In this document: positions 1 through 10,505 of the stretch, in pieces | Layout: each line of letters begins with the position of its first letter | Position numbering within the stretch: the stretch's first letter is position 1 | From: Cyanodermella asteris | Taxonomy: Eukaryota > Ascomycota > Lecanoromycetes > Ostropales > Stictidaceae | Direction of reading: 5' to 3' | NCBI GenBank assembly: GCA_900618795.1 | Contig: UYJD01000001.1 | Location: 1,593,162-1,657,161 of the forward strand | DNA length: 64,000 nucleotides | The notes under the pieces: model-generated | What the model saw: the letters and a program-made list of their open reading frames with translations, nothing else | The model's database searches: none | Told to the model about the DNA's origin: nothing | Made by a program: the position numbers and the translations under genes

Positions 1-1
1 G

Positions 2-631
2 GCAGAAGACTACGACGTCGATACTCCGACTGGAACTCGCGCCAACAAAGGACGCCGATTGCATACTCTACTGGATGAAGGCTTCGCGGAGGCCACACGA
101 GTCCCATCACCTAGGCCAATTCCTCGGAGTCGACATCGAAACGATGCTCCCGCAGACGCGCTCAAGCCACGCAACGGCGAAGTCTACGACTTGACGGATG
201 TTGATCTTGACAGTGGTAATGAGCAATCCGAGAGCTCAGCTGTCCATGGAGCGTCTCACAGCAATGCCGCGACGCGAAAGCATTTTGAGGGCGCAGGTTT
301 GAGTCAAAGCGCAAGACCGAACTTGCCATTCGCCCCTGTTCAGCAGAGTATTTCAGTGCCACACGACGAGAGCTCGACTCGCCTCGCACGACCGATACCC
401 AACAATCCGCAGACTTGGTTGGCCGAAGGTCAGCAGACGAGCGCGAAGCAAGCTCACGGTCCCCGCTCTGATCAGGAACGAGGAAAGTCGCCTCCTGGAT
501 TTTGGAGTGCCGACATGCCTTCTACTCAAGAGTTGGAGGCTTTGCGCAACCAAGCTGCATACGGCGAGCATGGAGATTCTGCTCATCGACATTTGGTACA
601 AAGCCACGGCAATACTTCTGGCCTGACCTGA
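2..631 (+). CDS. 3' end of an unrecognised, disordered protein (5' partial)
   Basis: The frame is open from base 2 to a TGA at 629-631, so the gene starts left of the window and about 209 codons of its C-terminus are visible. The peptide is hydrophilic and rich in Pro, Arg, Ser and Asn, with an acidic stretch (VYDLTDVDLDSGNE) near visible residue 75; it has no membrane segment and no motif I recognise. The acidic LTDVDLD stretch could be a short linear interaction motif, which is inference only. No intron is needed in the visible part. The gene is convergent with the GIS2-like gene on the other strand. Function unknown; that it is coding rests on frame length and composition. Confidence 0.5.
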   Translation, partial: AEDYDVDTPTGTRANKGRRLHTLLDEGFAEATRVPSPRPIPRSRHRNDAPADALKPRNGEVYDLTDVDLDSGNEQSESSAVHGASHSNAATRKHFEGAGLSQSARPNLPFAPVQQSISVPHDESSTRLARPIPNNPQTWLAEGQQTSAKQAHGPRSDQERGKSPPGFWSADMPSTQELEALRNQAAYGEHGDSAHRHLVQSHGNTSGLT

Positions 632-1223
632 AACGCACTGTCCTCGCTAAGGAAAGATATCTTGTTCGCACTTTCCTGGATATTGCGGAAGGAACTTTCT
701 GTCAGTAGCAATCATTTCACCTCGTTTGGTCTACCGTCCATTGTGGCGCGGACGAGAAGGTGCTTCCATCACTTCACGAAACGTCGGTGTAGAAGCACCA
801 GTGTAGATGCACGGGTGTTGAGAATGTGGCCTTGGCCGATTCTTTCAATTCTGATAGCCAAGCGTATTGCTACCCTTCGAACAGACTCTTCCAGACGGCA
901 CAAACAGCCGCTGCTTCTCTTTCTTCAAAATGCTTCGCCCATAACTCATGTAGTGATTCTCATTCCAGATGCTTGTGTCATATCTCGTCCCATATCCTCA
1001 AAGTAGCTACCTCATCCCTGAAATGCCGCCACAGGGAACGTCTCAGTGTCTTCGATGCCCGGAGTGTTGGAGGGCGAGGCTCCCAGATGTAGGAGGCATC
1101 AAGCCATGATCTCGTGGTGATCATGGCTGATTTGTTGTAACGACCTCATCATTCGTACTCGTATCAGAGCATGATGTCGTAGCAAGTTGGTATGAAGGGC
1201 CGAAGCCAGGTCGAGTGGATCGA
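632..1223. other. Convergent intergenic region, no gene seen
   Basis: This gap lies between the unknown plus-strand gene and the GIS2-like minus-strand gene. The short reading frames in it have unnatural composition. The only structure seen is a perfect 9-bp hairpin with a 7-nt loop at 1103-1127 (arms GCCATGATC and GATCATGGC), which would sit in the 3' UTR or terminator zone of the minus-strand gene. Confidence 0.5.
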
Positions 1224-2136
1224 TCAGTTCGGGCAGGAAGCCTGAACATGGCCGGGCTGCTTGCACTTGTAGCAGACACGCTCCTGAGCATCGGATGGGC
1301 AGTCTCGGCTCAGGTGACCAACTTCGCCGCCTGTGTTCAATCATAATTAGTTGGGGCTTTGAATGAAGATGAAGCTTGGCAGCTTACAGTTGTAGCACTT
1401 CTGGCCTTGGGTGCAATCGCGCGACATGTGGCCATAACCTCCGCCTAAAGATGTTTGTCAGTTTGTTTCTCAGATCGACTGCCTATCATCGTTGAGCACA
1501 CGTACAGCTGTAGCAGGTAGTTCCGCCACCACGGCCGGCGCCACCACCGAAACCTCCACGTCCAGAGTATCCGCCGCCGTAGCCACCAGCTCCTCCTTCA
1601 GAGCAGTTGCGAGCGATGTGACCGACCTTACCGCACTTGTAGCATTCGCTGCCTGACTGAATGTTAGCTTGAGACCCAAACACGCATGCACTTTGACATG
1701 CCACTGCTGCCGCCGTAGCCGCCTGAACTTCCGCCAAAGCCACCTGACTGGCCACCCGCCGCCTGGTTGGGGCACTCTCTTGAGATGTGGCCTGCTCGTT
1801 GTTAGTAGATGCCGAAGGCCGACCTGACTTGGATTTGACATACCAGTTTCGCCGCATCTGTAGCAAGACTTTTCTTTCTGAGGCTCTGTGCACTCTCTGC
1901 TGACGTGACCAGCGTTCCCGCAGTTGAAGCACTGCTCTAAATCAGCAGCCGACCTTCCTCAATCACCCGAAGAAGCATACCGTCGGGGTTCCACGCTTGG
2001 GGCAATCGCGGGCTTGATGGGCGGTGTCGCCGCCTAGGAACTGTGTCAGATCGCGAGCGTGGCTGGTGAGGCTTCATAACATACAGTTGAAGCAGCCACG
2101 GCCACCAGCCGCAGGAGCAGGAGCTTGGAAATCCAT
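1224..2136 (-). CDS. GIS2: CNBP-type zinc-knuckle RNA-binding protein (Gis2/Byr3 family)
   Basis: Spliced model: complement(1224-1330, 1388-1444, 1506-1648, 1692-1791, 1844-1934, 1981-2033, 2085-2136), giving 200 residues. It holds seven CX2CX4HX4C knuckles: [54 protein letters not shown] and CYKCKQPGH. Gly/Ser/Tyr-rich linkers follow knuckles 3 and 4. Yeast Gis2, fission yeast Byr3 and human CNBP share this seven-knuckle layout; they bind G-rich single-stranded nucleic acid and mRNAs and act in translation control. The start is the ATG at 2136-2134 ([12 protein letters not shown]), with an acceptor-like CAG just upstream and a donor-like GTAAGT near 2319, so a 5' UTR intron is likely. Introns 1, 5 and 6 split the second Cys codon of a knuckle as T|GC. 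The assignment is firm; the fourth intron (donor GTGCAT) is the least certain boundary. Confidence 0.9.
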
Positions 2137-2639
2137 TTCTGATGGTATTTGAGTAACGGGACGAAGAGTGTGTGGTGTGCTGGCCAATAGCGTGTCAGCA
2201 AGCAAAACTCGCTCAAAATGTCAAAGTAATCAGCCGCAAGGTGAGCGAATTTAGTCGACAATCACGCTTGAGGTGTGCGTGTGAGCGGCAACTCAATGTC
2301 TGCTAACGTGATGACTTACCGTGATCAACCGGTTGAAGACGAGTGAAGGGAGAACAGGGCCAGGAAGCAGAAGTGAAGCTATTCGGTATCTGTATCGCCG
2401 TTGAAATTTAGCAAGAGCAGAAACAAGAAGAAAGTGAGGGACCGACTTTTTGGTGGAGCTGGGCTGCGTGCGCTACGCGAACCTGCAGTGCCCGCCGCCG
2501 ACCGCGAAAAAAGCACCACGGGGCCCGCTTTGCACCAGCCTCACATGGCGCGGCTGCGCTAACGGCCTTGTGGCGGCTTCGAGTACGGACTTGCATGGCA
2601 TTCAAAGTACTGCACAACCCGCCGCAATCGCTACATTCC
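2137..2639. promoter_or_regulatory. Divergent promoter region between GIS2-like and F-box genes
   Basis: About 500 bp separate the two divergent start codons. On the minus side a probable 5' UTR intron runs from a GTAAGT donor near 2319 to a CAG acceptor next to the GIS2 ATG. No TATA box or named factor site can be assigned with confidence. Confidence 0.4.
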
Positions 2640-4218
2640 ATGAGTGCGCTGTCGCGGAAGCGCGCTCGCGATGAAGATGATCCAGCTGCGGTTACGATCA
2701 ATTCAAATGCCAAAAGGCAGCGTTCCACACCTGATAGGCTGTCAGCACTGAGCGATGAGCTCTTGCTGAGGGTGCTTGGTCATCTCTCGGTGCAACAACT
2801 GACTGTGTGTCAACGAGTGTCGAAACGACTTTACAGACTGGGTGGGGACTCCCAGCTTTGGAAGGCTGCATATTACGCCACGTTCATCAAGCCTAGAGTT
2901 CGACGGATACCCGGTCGTTCTCATCACCGAACCTTTGACGCCACTTCGAAGAGAGCCCTTTGGTTGAATGAGCAGCACCTCATCACATCGCCGGGTACCA
3001 ATTGGCGACGACAATACAAGGTGCGACACAACTGGTCTCGTGGCGATTGTACAGTTCGTGAGGTGCGAATTGCCGAGCGCCAACCCACTCCGAGGAGTCT
3101 TGTACAGTCGTTTGACAGTCTCGTTGTTACTGCAGAACGACAGCATGGCATTCGAGTATGGCGGCTAGACGATAATGTGCCTCAACTACAATCGACCGAC
3201 GTATGGCCGGACGACCTCGAAGAAGATGTGGTCCCTTTGGCAATGGCCATGTCTTCGACAGGATCTGTCGATGCTGGCTTGTTTTTGGTAATTGGGCTGT
3301 CGGACGGGACGCTCGTCGCATTCAATGTCAGCAAAACGGGTCAAACTATGCAGAGGGTACTCAGCCATAGTTTGCCGGAGACCGGGAAAGCCTCCGCACT
3401 GGCTGTCTCATACCCTTTCGTGTCTATTCTGACAGGACCACGTTCTGCACGTATATCGTTTGGAGGAAGCAGTCGAAGTCGAAGATCCACACACACAAAA
3501 GCCGTTGCTCATGCTTTCTCTACGATCTGCGGGGCTTTGGCCGCCGGCGAGCTTAGCAATGCGGGTTGGGGCCTCGATCAACGTCTCGGTGGCGTATGCT
3601 TTGCCTCAATATCTGGCTGGATGGTCCATTGGGCTGCAGGAGCTGATTATAGGACATGATGGAGTATTGCAGAGAACGCGAACTGCCATTGCTGACAGCT
3701 TTGCGCCATTGTCACTCACAAATGGACCAAATATGCCTCATAGGTCATTGAAAAGGCCAACGGCACTATCTCTTAGCCATCCATATATTTTGACGGCTCA
3801 TACAGACAACATTCTGAACGTCTACATGGTTCGCACAACCGACTCAAGTCTGGAGGTCGGACGAGGACACGAGCTTTGGGGTCACACATCGGCCGTCAGT
3901 GCCGTGCATGTTGGACCAAGAGGAAAAGCAGTGTCTGTTGGCACACGAGGTGATGAGATTCGTGTATGGGACTTGGAGACTGGGAGCAAACACGGCACCG
4001 GTCGAAGGGGGATGGAGCAACCTAGCGTACAGGTCCGGCCGAGTCGCGACCCGCCTGCGCTTCGACTCAGAACGGTCGACTATGCACTTGGGAGCGATGA
4101 TGCTGAGATTGGGGCATTATCAGATGAGGCTCATGTCGGCTTCGACGAAGAGAGACTATAGGTTTTGCGAGAGGTTCACGGCGGGTCTGAAGCTCTCGTA
4201 GTGTATGACTTTTCATAG
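2640..4218 (+). pseudogene. F-box / WD40-like protein with one frame change and one in-frame TAG
   Basis: Start chosen at ATG 2640 (MSALSRKRARDEDD). An F-box is visible at about residues 35-75 (LSALSDELLLRVLGHLSVQQLTVCQRVSKRLYRL), followed by Trp/Asp-ending strands typical of a beta-propeller (GIRVWRL, EIRVWDLETG). F-box proteins link substrates to SCF ubiquitin ligases through Skp1. Sense continues in frame 3 to about 3440 and then in frame 1 from about 3445 (reading HVYRLEEAVEVED), with no GT-AG intron of usable size between, so a one-base gain or two-base loss is implied. In frame 1 a TAG at 4159-4161 is followed at once by 18 sensible codons (VLREVHGGSEALVVYDFS) and a second TAG at 4216-4218. 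It may be a decaying gene or an assembly error; a CAG-to-TAG change would explain the stop. Confidence 0.65.
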
Positions 4219-4245
4219 ATTGAACGATCATACGACGTTTGAGAA

Positions 4246-4692
4246 TCAATCAAATGAAGTACTTGTCTCCATTGAAAATATGCTCTCATCGCTCGTTTTT
4301 TTGGCGAAGCCATGCCTCGGCCAGTGTGGACCGTGCTCGCGATAAAAGCCAATCTCAGATAAGCAGATCATGCGATCCGATCCGGCAGTGAGTGTCTTGG
4401 CAGCGCTGAACGTTGGCCGAAGATGATGCGATTCGTGCCTGTCAAAGTCTGTGGCGGGCGGATTGGTCACCTGACCGATAACGTCATAGGCGCTTAGAAT
4501 GCCGGCAGCCTGGCGCAGGTAAGTGGCAAAGTCGGGCTGCGAACGAGGCGCGGCCGTCGGCTTAACTCCGGCAACACATCTGCCTAGCTTTCGGGCAGCG
4601 ATTCGACCACAGAATGGCGCTTTTCTTCTCGCCTCCTTTCGCCGTCGTATGCTTCTCTTATTCTGGCGCATTCTATTCGAGAGTGCCTCCAA
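4246..4692 (-). CDS. Doubtful hypothetical ORF, 148 codons
   Basis: An intact frame from ATG 4692 to a stop at 4246. The N-terminus is very basic (RMRQNKRSIRRRKEARRKA) and the rest shows no motif known to me. It lies 27 bp from the end of the damaged F-box gene and convergent to it. It could be a small mitochondrial or nuclear protein, or a chance ORF; nothing in the sequence decides. Confidence 0.25.
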   Translation of the reverse strand: MEALSNRMRQNKRSIRRRKEARRKAPFCGRIAARKLGRCVAGVKPTAAPRSQPDFATYLRQAAGILSAYDVIGQVTNPPATDFDRHESHHLRPTFSAAKTLTAGSDRMICLSEIGFYREHGPHWPRHGFAKKTSDESIFSMETSTSFD

Positions 4693-5566
4693 TCTCTTTG
4701 CAGTCCCGTCTTACTGAGTCTTTTCCCTGCCTTGTACGGCTCGACGGTCACGCGCACAGTGACGCTCGCCTCGCCCAGCGGATATGGCTTCGGGGCCGTC
4801 GGTCAACCTCTGCCTGTCCGCACGGTCAGCAGACCGGACACTTGGACTTGTCCACGAGATCCATCTCCGCAAAGGCGCGACGTGACTCAAGCAGAGTCGC
4901 GCTCCCCTGATTGTCTCCCTTTGTGTGCTCAGCACCTTCGTTACTTGATGCGGCAGTCCAATGCTCCGTCTGATTAATGCCCCGGGCTGTTGCCCTGCTG
5001 ATGCGGCCCGCCACCCCATTGTTCCATGTCATATGCACTTCACTACCCACAATTCACCATTTGTCAAGGCTATCAATTGTCCTTTGATTTCTCATTCTTC
5101 ATCATTGCAATTGACTTCTGCCCGCTTGTTCTTGTCACCGATTCGCGCCAGTGATCCGTGGTCGCTGCTGGGCCGTTGAACACGGCCGTCACTCTGACAG
5201 CCAATTGACTCATCCCACCGACGGTGCCTAATACTCGTCCAGCCCTGTTGTCGAGCCCGCCCATATACAGCAACAGGCAGTCCTACGCACAATTCCTGAA
5301 TCTTGAAGAGGGCTCACCACTTTTCTTGCCTTTATTCGACGCTGCCTGCCCAGTCGCGACCTTCTCACCGGACAGTGCTTAAAGCCGAGACATTCGCCAC
5401 TCCTAGGCCGCCGGATTAGCAATCGGTCTGCCAGCGCTTCCACTGCCTTCTAGTTGCCCTGCGACGTCGAATATTCAATTATTCCTTTCCTCTCTCACCC
5501 TTGTCATCTCCATCCATCACTCTCACACAATCGCAGCAACGCATCACGAGCACCACAATCACATCC
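4693..5566. other. Upstream region of the SWIRM gene, no gene seen
   Basis: About 870 bp with only short overlapping frames on both strands and Arg/Ser/His-rich translations that look like noise. It should hold the promoter and 5' leader of the SWIRM gene. No specific element is recognised. Confidence 0.4.
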
Positions 5567-6715
5567 ATGAATCGACTACCACCATTCTCGTCGCTCTTGT
5601 CGCCACCAGAGCCCACGCTGTTGACCGACTTTGATCAGCAGTCGCAATCGCAATCGCAATCGCAATCGCAATCGCAATCGGAACCACCATCACAGTTGCG
5701 AACAGCCGGCGAAAAATTCGCAATGGGTGCGACCAAGGCGTCGCCGCAACTGGTACGAGCCATGCAACCAATTTCGCCACCAGTCTCTCCACAGATCCTG
5801 CTCCAGAATCAATCGGAGCCTTCTTCTGCCTTGCAGGATACTCACAACTCGATGCCTCCTCCTGATCCCATACTGTTTCCTGAACCTACGCAGCGACCTG
5901 AGCCGTCCACGGATGTGCTTTTTCCCAACGCTTCCAATGATCTTCTCAAGCATTCAGTGAGGAATCATATCGCAAAGCGCGAGGCGCTGGTCAAGAGCGG
6001 ACAGGTTCAGCGTCCATTGGGAAATTACCCGACCGAGGAACAATATGTGGAATTTTTGCACGCTATCAAGGACTTCTCAGGTGTTGTCCGAGTCGGTCAA
6101 ATCTACAGTCAGAATCCAGTCGCCTATGTCAAGGCAGTGACTGCGAGCAATGATCATCATCTGGCTCTGATTAGGGGGAAGAAACGTGTTCAGCAAATCA
6201 CACCCAAGCCTTCGACAACAAGAACGCCCAAGCCGTCTCGGGTTGCAAGCGATGGGAAGGTACAAAAGTTGCCGTCCGTCAAGAAAGCACCGGCGAAACG
6301 TCAGACAAACAAGGACCTCGCGCGACATGCTACACCCGACGACAAAATGCCCCCCAGGAAGAAGACCGAGGATGTCGATTTTGCCGCTCTAGAAGACCTT
6401 TCGCCACCGGTTACCACACTGGACGACGGACGGGTTTCGAGGCTCACTGTCGATTGGACAGCCAATCCTCTTGATTTGTCACGAGATCCACACGCATACT
6501 TGTTACACGACTCAGAGATCAAAATCGCCAGTGCTCTCCGTCTGTCGTGCGCGACGTATCTTTGCAGCAAACGACGCATATTCTTAGCTCGCCGCGAGAA
6601 TCAGAAGATTGGCAAAGAATTCAGGAAGACGGATGCACAACAGGCTTGCAAGATTGATGTCAACAAAGCGAGCAGATTATGGCAAGCCTACAAGACTGTT
6701 GGTTGGTTTGATTGA
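5567..6715 (+). CDS. SWIRM-domain protein (Fun19-like)
   Basis: Intron-less, 382 residues from ATG 5567 (MNRLPPFSSLLSPPEP); the TTG 66 bases upstream is not a likely start. The first 140 residues are disordered, with a (QS) run encoded by six CAATCG hexamers, and a basic Lys/Pro/Arg segment spans about residues 205-285. The C-terminal 90 residues match a SWIRM fold: VDWTANPLDLSRDPHAYLLH, then helices with LRLSCATYLCSKRRIFL and a final DVNKASRLWQAYKTVGWFD. SWIRM domains occur in LSD1, Swi3, Rsc8 and Ada2 and bind DNA or nucleosomes; a lone SWIRM at the C-terminus resembles yeast Fun19 and related fungal proteins. A chromatin role is inferred from the domain. It is complete. Confidence 0.8.
   Translation: MNRLPPFSSLLSPPEPTLLTDFDQQSQSQSQSQSQSQSEPPSQLRTAGEKFAMGATKASPQLVRAMQPISPPVSPQILLQNQSEPSSALQDTHNSMPPPDPILFPEPTQRPEPSTDVLFPNASNDLLKHSVRNHIAKREALVKSGQVQRPLGNYPTEEQYVEFLHAIKDFSGVVRVGQIYSQNPVAYVKAVTASNDHHLALIRGKKRVQQITPKPSTTRTPKPSRVASDGKVQKLPSVKKAPAKRQTNKDLARHATPDDKMPPRKKTEDVDFAALEDLSPPVTTLDDGRVSRLTVDWTANPLDLSRDPHAYLLHDSEIKIASALRLSCATYLCSKRRIFLARRENQKIGKEFRKTDAQQACKIDVNKASRLWQAYKTVGWFD
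5645..5680 (+). repeat. CAATCG hexanucleotide microsatellite (6 perfect copies)
   Basis: Six exact CAATCG units, preceded by one CAGTCG, lie in frame in the SWIRM gene and encode alternating Gln-Ser. Its length is likely to vary between strains. Confidence 0.95.
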
Positions 6716-7493
6716 TGGTGTTGAGAGATTGAGTGAGGATTTGAGAGGATATGAGGATAGGATTGAAGATGTGGGGATGAGAATGAAAATGTGAGGATGG
6801 GAATGAGGATGTGAGCGAGGATGGGAGCGAAGGTTGTTGGTCACGAAAGAGTCTTGGTTGGATTGCAGGGACGTGAGGAGCTGTCTTGGTGTCTGCATCT
6901 CAGAACGTCCTTTGCATTATGGACTGATGGATTATGATCTCGTCTACGACTTATTAGATACCCCCCTCTTGAGAATTATTACGGCACCAGAATATACTTA
7001 GCCGCACACGTACTTAGCTTGCATGCAGAATTGGTTTGCACAATCAAACATCTATCAATATGAACTCTGATCAGCGCGTTGCCGACCGTGATTGTGGACG
7101 TAGATGGTGATCGCATTGATGGGGGTGGATGTATTTGGCCTGCGGATGGCGACATTAATAACCTTGGATGGTAGAGACTCGGATTAGACATCTTATACGG
7201 CCGGTGTGTCAAATGCCTCAGTTGTGCACTTATGCGCCGATCGGCATGGTGGTAAGTAAGCTCTCCGTTCGTGGCTGTCGAGGCTGTGCGGGCCGGACAG
7301 GGTCCCTTTCCGAGTGAACACTCCATCACCAACGCCAGCACACTCATCACTCCCGGACAACGACCACGAGCGACTAGGATGGTAGTCGCCTGATAACAAA
7401 TCTCCAACGCAGCGTTCGTCACGATACGATACGGGACTGTCTGGGAACTTGCATCGACAACCAGCTTCGCGCAGTCGCGCCGTCATTGCGATA
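6716..7493. other. Intergenic, with a degenerate GAGGAT-type simple repeat at 6715-6835
   Basis: Directly after the SWIRM stop codon, about 120 bp are built from variants of GAGGAT, GGGAATGAGGATG and similar, strongly purine-biased on the plus strand. The rest, up to the CDC50 start, shows no convincing gene; the minus-strand frames at 6979-7486 have no recognisable features. Confidence 0.5.
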
Positions 7494-9073
7494 ATGTCGC
7501 AAACGCAGACCAGGACTAGCTCGATTGATGGGCAGGAGCCTGAGAAGAAGTTGAAGAACAGAAAGCCCGCCAGTATGTTGAATCGCTTTTGGTGGTTTCG
7601 TATCTCTAACCTCGCTAGACACCGCGTTTCGACAACAGCGCTTGAAGGCCTGGCAGTGAGCAGCCTTGAACTCCTCGACCTGGACTAGACTAATCACAGC
7701 AGGCCTATCCTTACGCCCAAGACCGTCCTTCCTCTTTTCTTCGCCATCGGCATTATATTCGCGCCCATCGGTGGGCTTCTACTTTATGCCAGCGCTCAGG
7801 TCGGCTTTGATGCTTTCGCTTGAGTGTGCTGTTGTTGACACTTTACCAGGTTCAAGAGTTGGTGATAGATTACACAAGATGTGGACAAGATGCGAACGTG
7901 GTCAACGATCCTAGCAATCCGGGCCAAAATGGTGGGGAGCAGCCAAATGTCATACAAAACTCTGGCACATATTCGTATTTCAAGAACCCCTTGACCGAAG
8001 GGCAGCAACCTACCTGGAGTCGGCACACATCCAACATCACCTACTACAAGGGTATGGTAACCGACGGACAAGGCTTACCCGACGGCGCCCAGACAAAGAC
8101 CATCAATGCCACCGTGTGCGTGATTGATTTTGAGATTCCAGAGGACATTGGTCCGGGAGTCTTTCTCTACTATCGGCTGACCAACTTCTACCAAAACCAC
8201 CGCCGCTATGTCAAGTCATTGGACCCAGATCAACTCATGGGAAAGAAGCGCGATGTGTCGATGCTCACTAGCAGTTGTGCACCACTTGCGACGCCAACCG
8301 CCGCGCCCGAGCCAAAAGAGGCCGGCAAACCGTACTGGCCGTGTGGGTTGATTGCCAACTCACAGTTCAACGATACATTCTCGAGTCCTGTGCTGTTGGG
8401 CCGCACTCAACAGCCATTTGTCATGTCTTCGAAAGGCATTGCATGGAGCTCCGATGCTAATCTGTATGGCGATGCCGGGGAATACGAGAGCAACAACTAC
8501 AACGATATCGTGGTGCCGCCGAATTGGGAGCCGCGATGGCCAGAGGGTGGTTACAGCAGAGCGAACCCACCACCGGATTTGAAAACCTACGAAGAGTTCC
8601 AAGTATGGATGCGCACGGCAGGTTTGCCAACATTTACCAAATTGGCCCTTCGAAACGACGACCAGGAGATGCTTGCAGGACAATATCGTATCAACATCAC
8701 CATGAGTAAGTGCTCGGAGGCTGGAGTCTGACGCATACTAATTCGACTAGACTTTCCAGTAATGGAATATGGTGGAACCAAACAAATTGTCATCACAACA
8801 CGCACCGTCATGGGAGGTCGAAACCCCTTTCTTGGAATTGCGTATGTGGTGGTGGGAGGTTTGTGTGTTGTTCTCGGCGTGGCATTCACAATTGCCAATT
8901 TGATCAAACCAAGGTGAGTGCGGCGAGTGGAGTTGCGCAAAGGAATTAAGGCTGTGCATTGACTGACACGTTCTAGGAAACTTGGCGATCATACATACTT
9001 GAGTTGGAACAATGAGCAACAGAGCACAGCTACTGCAACCGGAGCCTCGAGGCCCGGTCATGACTCTGCGTGA
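7494..9073 (+). CDS. CDC50: CDC50/LEM3-family phospholipid flippase subunit
   Basis: Spliced model: 7494-7572, 7619-7655, 7703-7799, 7850-8705, 8751-8913, 8977-9073, all phases consistent, 442 residues. CDC50/Lem3 proteins are the non-catalytic partners of P4-ATPases that move phospholipids to the cytosolic leaflet of Golgi, endosome and plasma membranes. The sequence shows the family layout: a short cytosolic N-terminus with [13 protein letters not shown], a first membrane segment ([21 protein letters not shown]), a large luminal domain with Cys residues and N-glycosylation sequons (NITYYKG, NDTF), the [16 protein letters not shown] motif, and a second membrane segment ([21 protein letters not shown]) before a short tail. 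Length fits the family. Which paralogue (Cdc50, Lem3 or Crf1) it is cannot be told here. Confidence 0.93.
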
Positions 9074-9428
9074 TGTGGTACGCTCTGTGGTACGTTCTGG
9101 CCCTGATTCGTTGCTTTGATTTGATGGCTTTCTGGAGTTGGCTGTCTGGCATGTTTAAGATGGCTGGGTCGAATTTTGTATTAGCTATGGAATGCGTCAT
9201 AACATTCATCATCAAAACATGTAACAAAGAACTTTGCCGCGTCTCTGCGTCATGCGGGTCTGATCTCTATGTACTAAGGGTCAGATGTCGCGCCACCGAA
9301 GTCTCGCCAGAATGACTCGTTCGTTCAGCCGTGCGAACCGGATATGGTGATGCTCTCGGTTCATAAGATGGGCCACATCCACATGGGCGACTATTTGGTC
9401 CCGTTGAATACGAAAAGTAAATTTCAGG
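9074..9428. promoter_or_regulatory. Presumed promoter of the metalloprotease gene
   Basis: 355 bp between the CDC50 stop and the protease ATG. The region is AT-leaning and no factor site can be named. No gene is seen. Confidence 0.3.
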
Positions 9429-10505
9429 ATGCGATTTTCATCCTTGCTTTTGCCGATTGCGGCTTCTGCCTTTCCTCACGCAGGACGCCAACCCAACACC
9501 AATAGCACCACGATTGATGTCGTTCCATTCCCCGACAGGGCATGTGGAACCAGTCCGCCGTCTGCTTATCTTCTCAACGAACATCGCGGTATGCGGAATG
9601 AGGGATTGACGAAACGAGCTTCGCCACAGACGACCCTATATACGGTGGACGTTTATTTCCATATTGTCAGTACACGAGACCAGCAGACTGCAATCACGCC
9701 CGCAATGGTCGCAAATCAGTTTGGCGTCATACAAAAAGCATACGGGAGGTCAAACATCACATTTCGCCTGGCCGGAACCGACTTTACGGTAAACAACAAC
9801 TGGGCAACGGACGACGATGATATGGGTATGAAGCAGGCTCTTCGCAAAGGCACCTATTCGTCTTTGAATGTTTACTTTCAGACAAACCTCACCACAGTCG
9901 TGTCCGGAGTCAAGACACAGCTCTTGGGGTATTGCACTCTTCCTACCAACGTTACGTATGTGCCGTGTACTGGATGCAAGCCTGCCGAGTTCCCCACGGC
10001 CGACTATGCGGTGGATGGTTGTAATGTGCTTGCTGGAAGTATGCCAGGTGGACCTGTGCCTGGCTACAACACTGGCAAGACGGCAGTGCACGAAATTGGT
10101 CATTGGTTTGGATTGCTCCACACTTTCCAGGATACCACTTGCGATAGCGATGATCCCGGTGATTACATTGACGATACGCCTCAGGAGAGTGTGTCTACAA
10201 GTGGCTGTCCTATTGGGAAGGATAGCTGTGTCGATTCCCCTGGTCTTGACCCGATTCATAACTTTATGGACTATTCGTGAGTGGTCTTGCTACCGGTGTT
10301 TGACATTGCTGACCAGAAAACAGTACAGATGCGTGGTGAGTCGACGTGTGATTGTGCCGGAACATGAATGTGTCGCGCAGAATATCTGCAATGCGTGATC
10401 GCCGCCTTCAAGGACTTTGCTAACGGTTGCAGTTACGAATCGTTCACTTCTGATCAAATCACGCGAATGCACAACATGTTTGGAGCTTTGCGCTATACAT
10501 ACTAG
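9429..10505 (+). CDS. Secreted M43-type (MEP1-like) zinc metalloprotease
   Basis: Spliced model: 9429-10276, 10324-10335 and 10433-10505, 310 residues, with a 12-nt second exon. A signal peptide is evident (MRFSSLLLPIAASAFP), then a propeptide ending near a KR dibasic site. The catalytic motif HEIGHWFGLLHTF fits the metzincin HEXXHXXGXXH consensus, and a Met-turn candidate follows (NFMDYS). Cys residues CTLPTNVTYVPCTGC and CDSDDPG suit the disulfides of pappalysin-like fungal MEP1 proteases. These enzymes digest extracellular protein and are sometimes virulence-linked in animal and plant pathogens; a role here is unknown. The last exon (YESFTSDQITRMHNMFGALR) is the conserved C-terminal helix. 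Complete. Confidence 0.9.

Noticed and set aside
1103-1127. Bacterial-type terminator hairpin
   Set aside because: The 9-bp stem is perfect but has no T-run and the genome is fungal; it is listed only as a structure.
3355-3440. Intron to explain the F-box frame change
   Set aside because: The candidate donor GTACTC is weak and the removed segment reads as good propeller sequence (ASALAVSYPFVSILTG).
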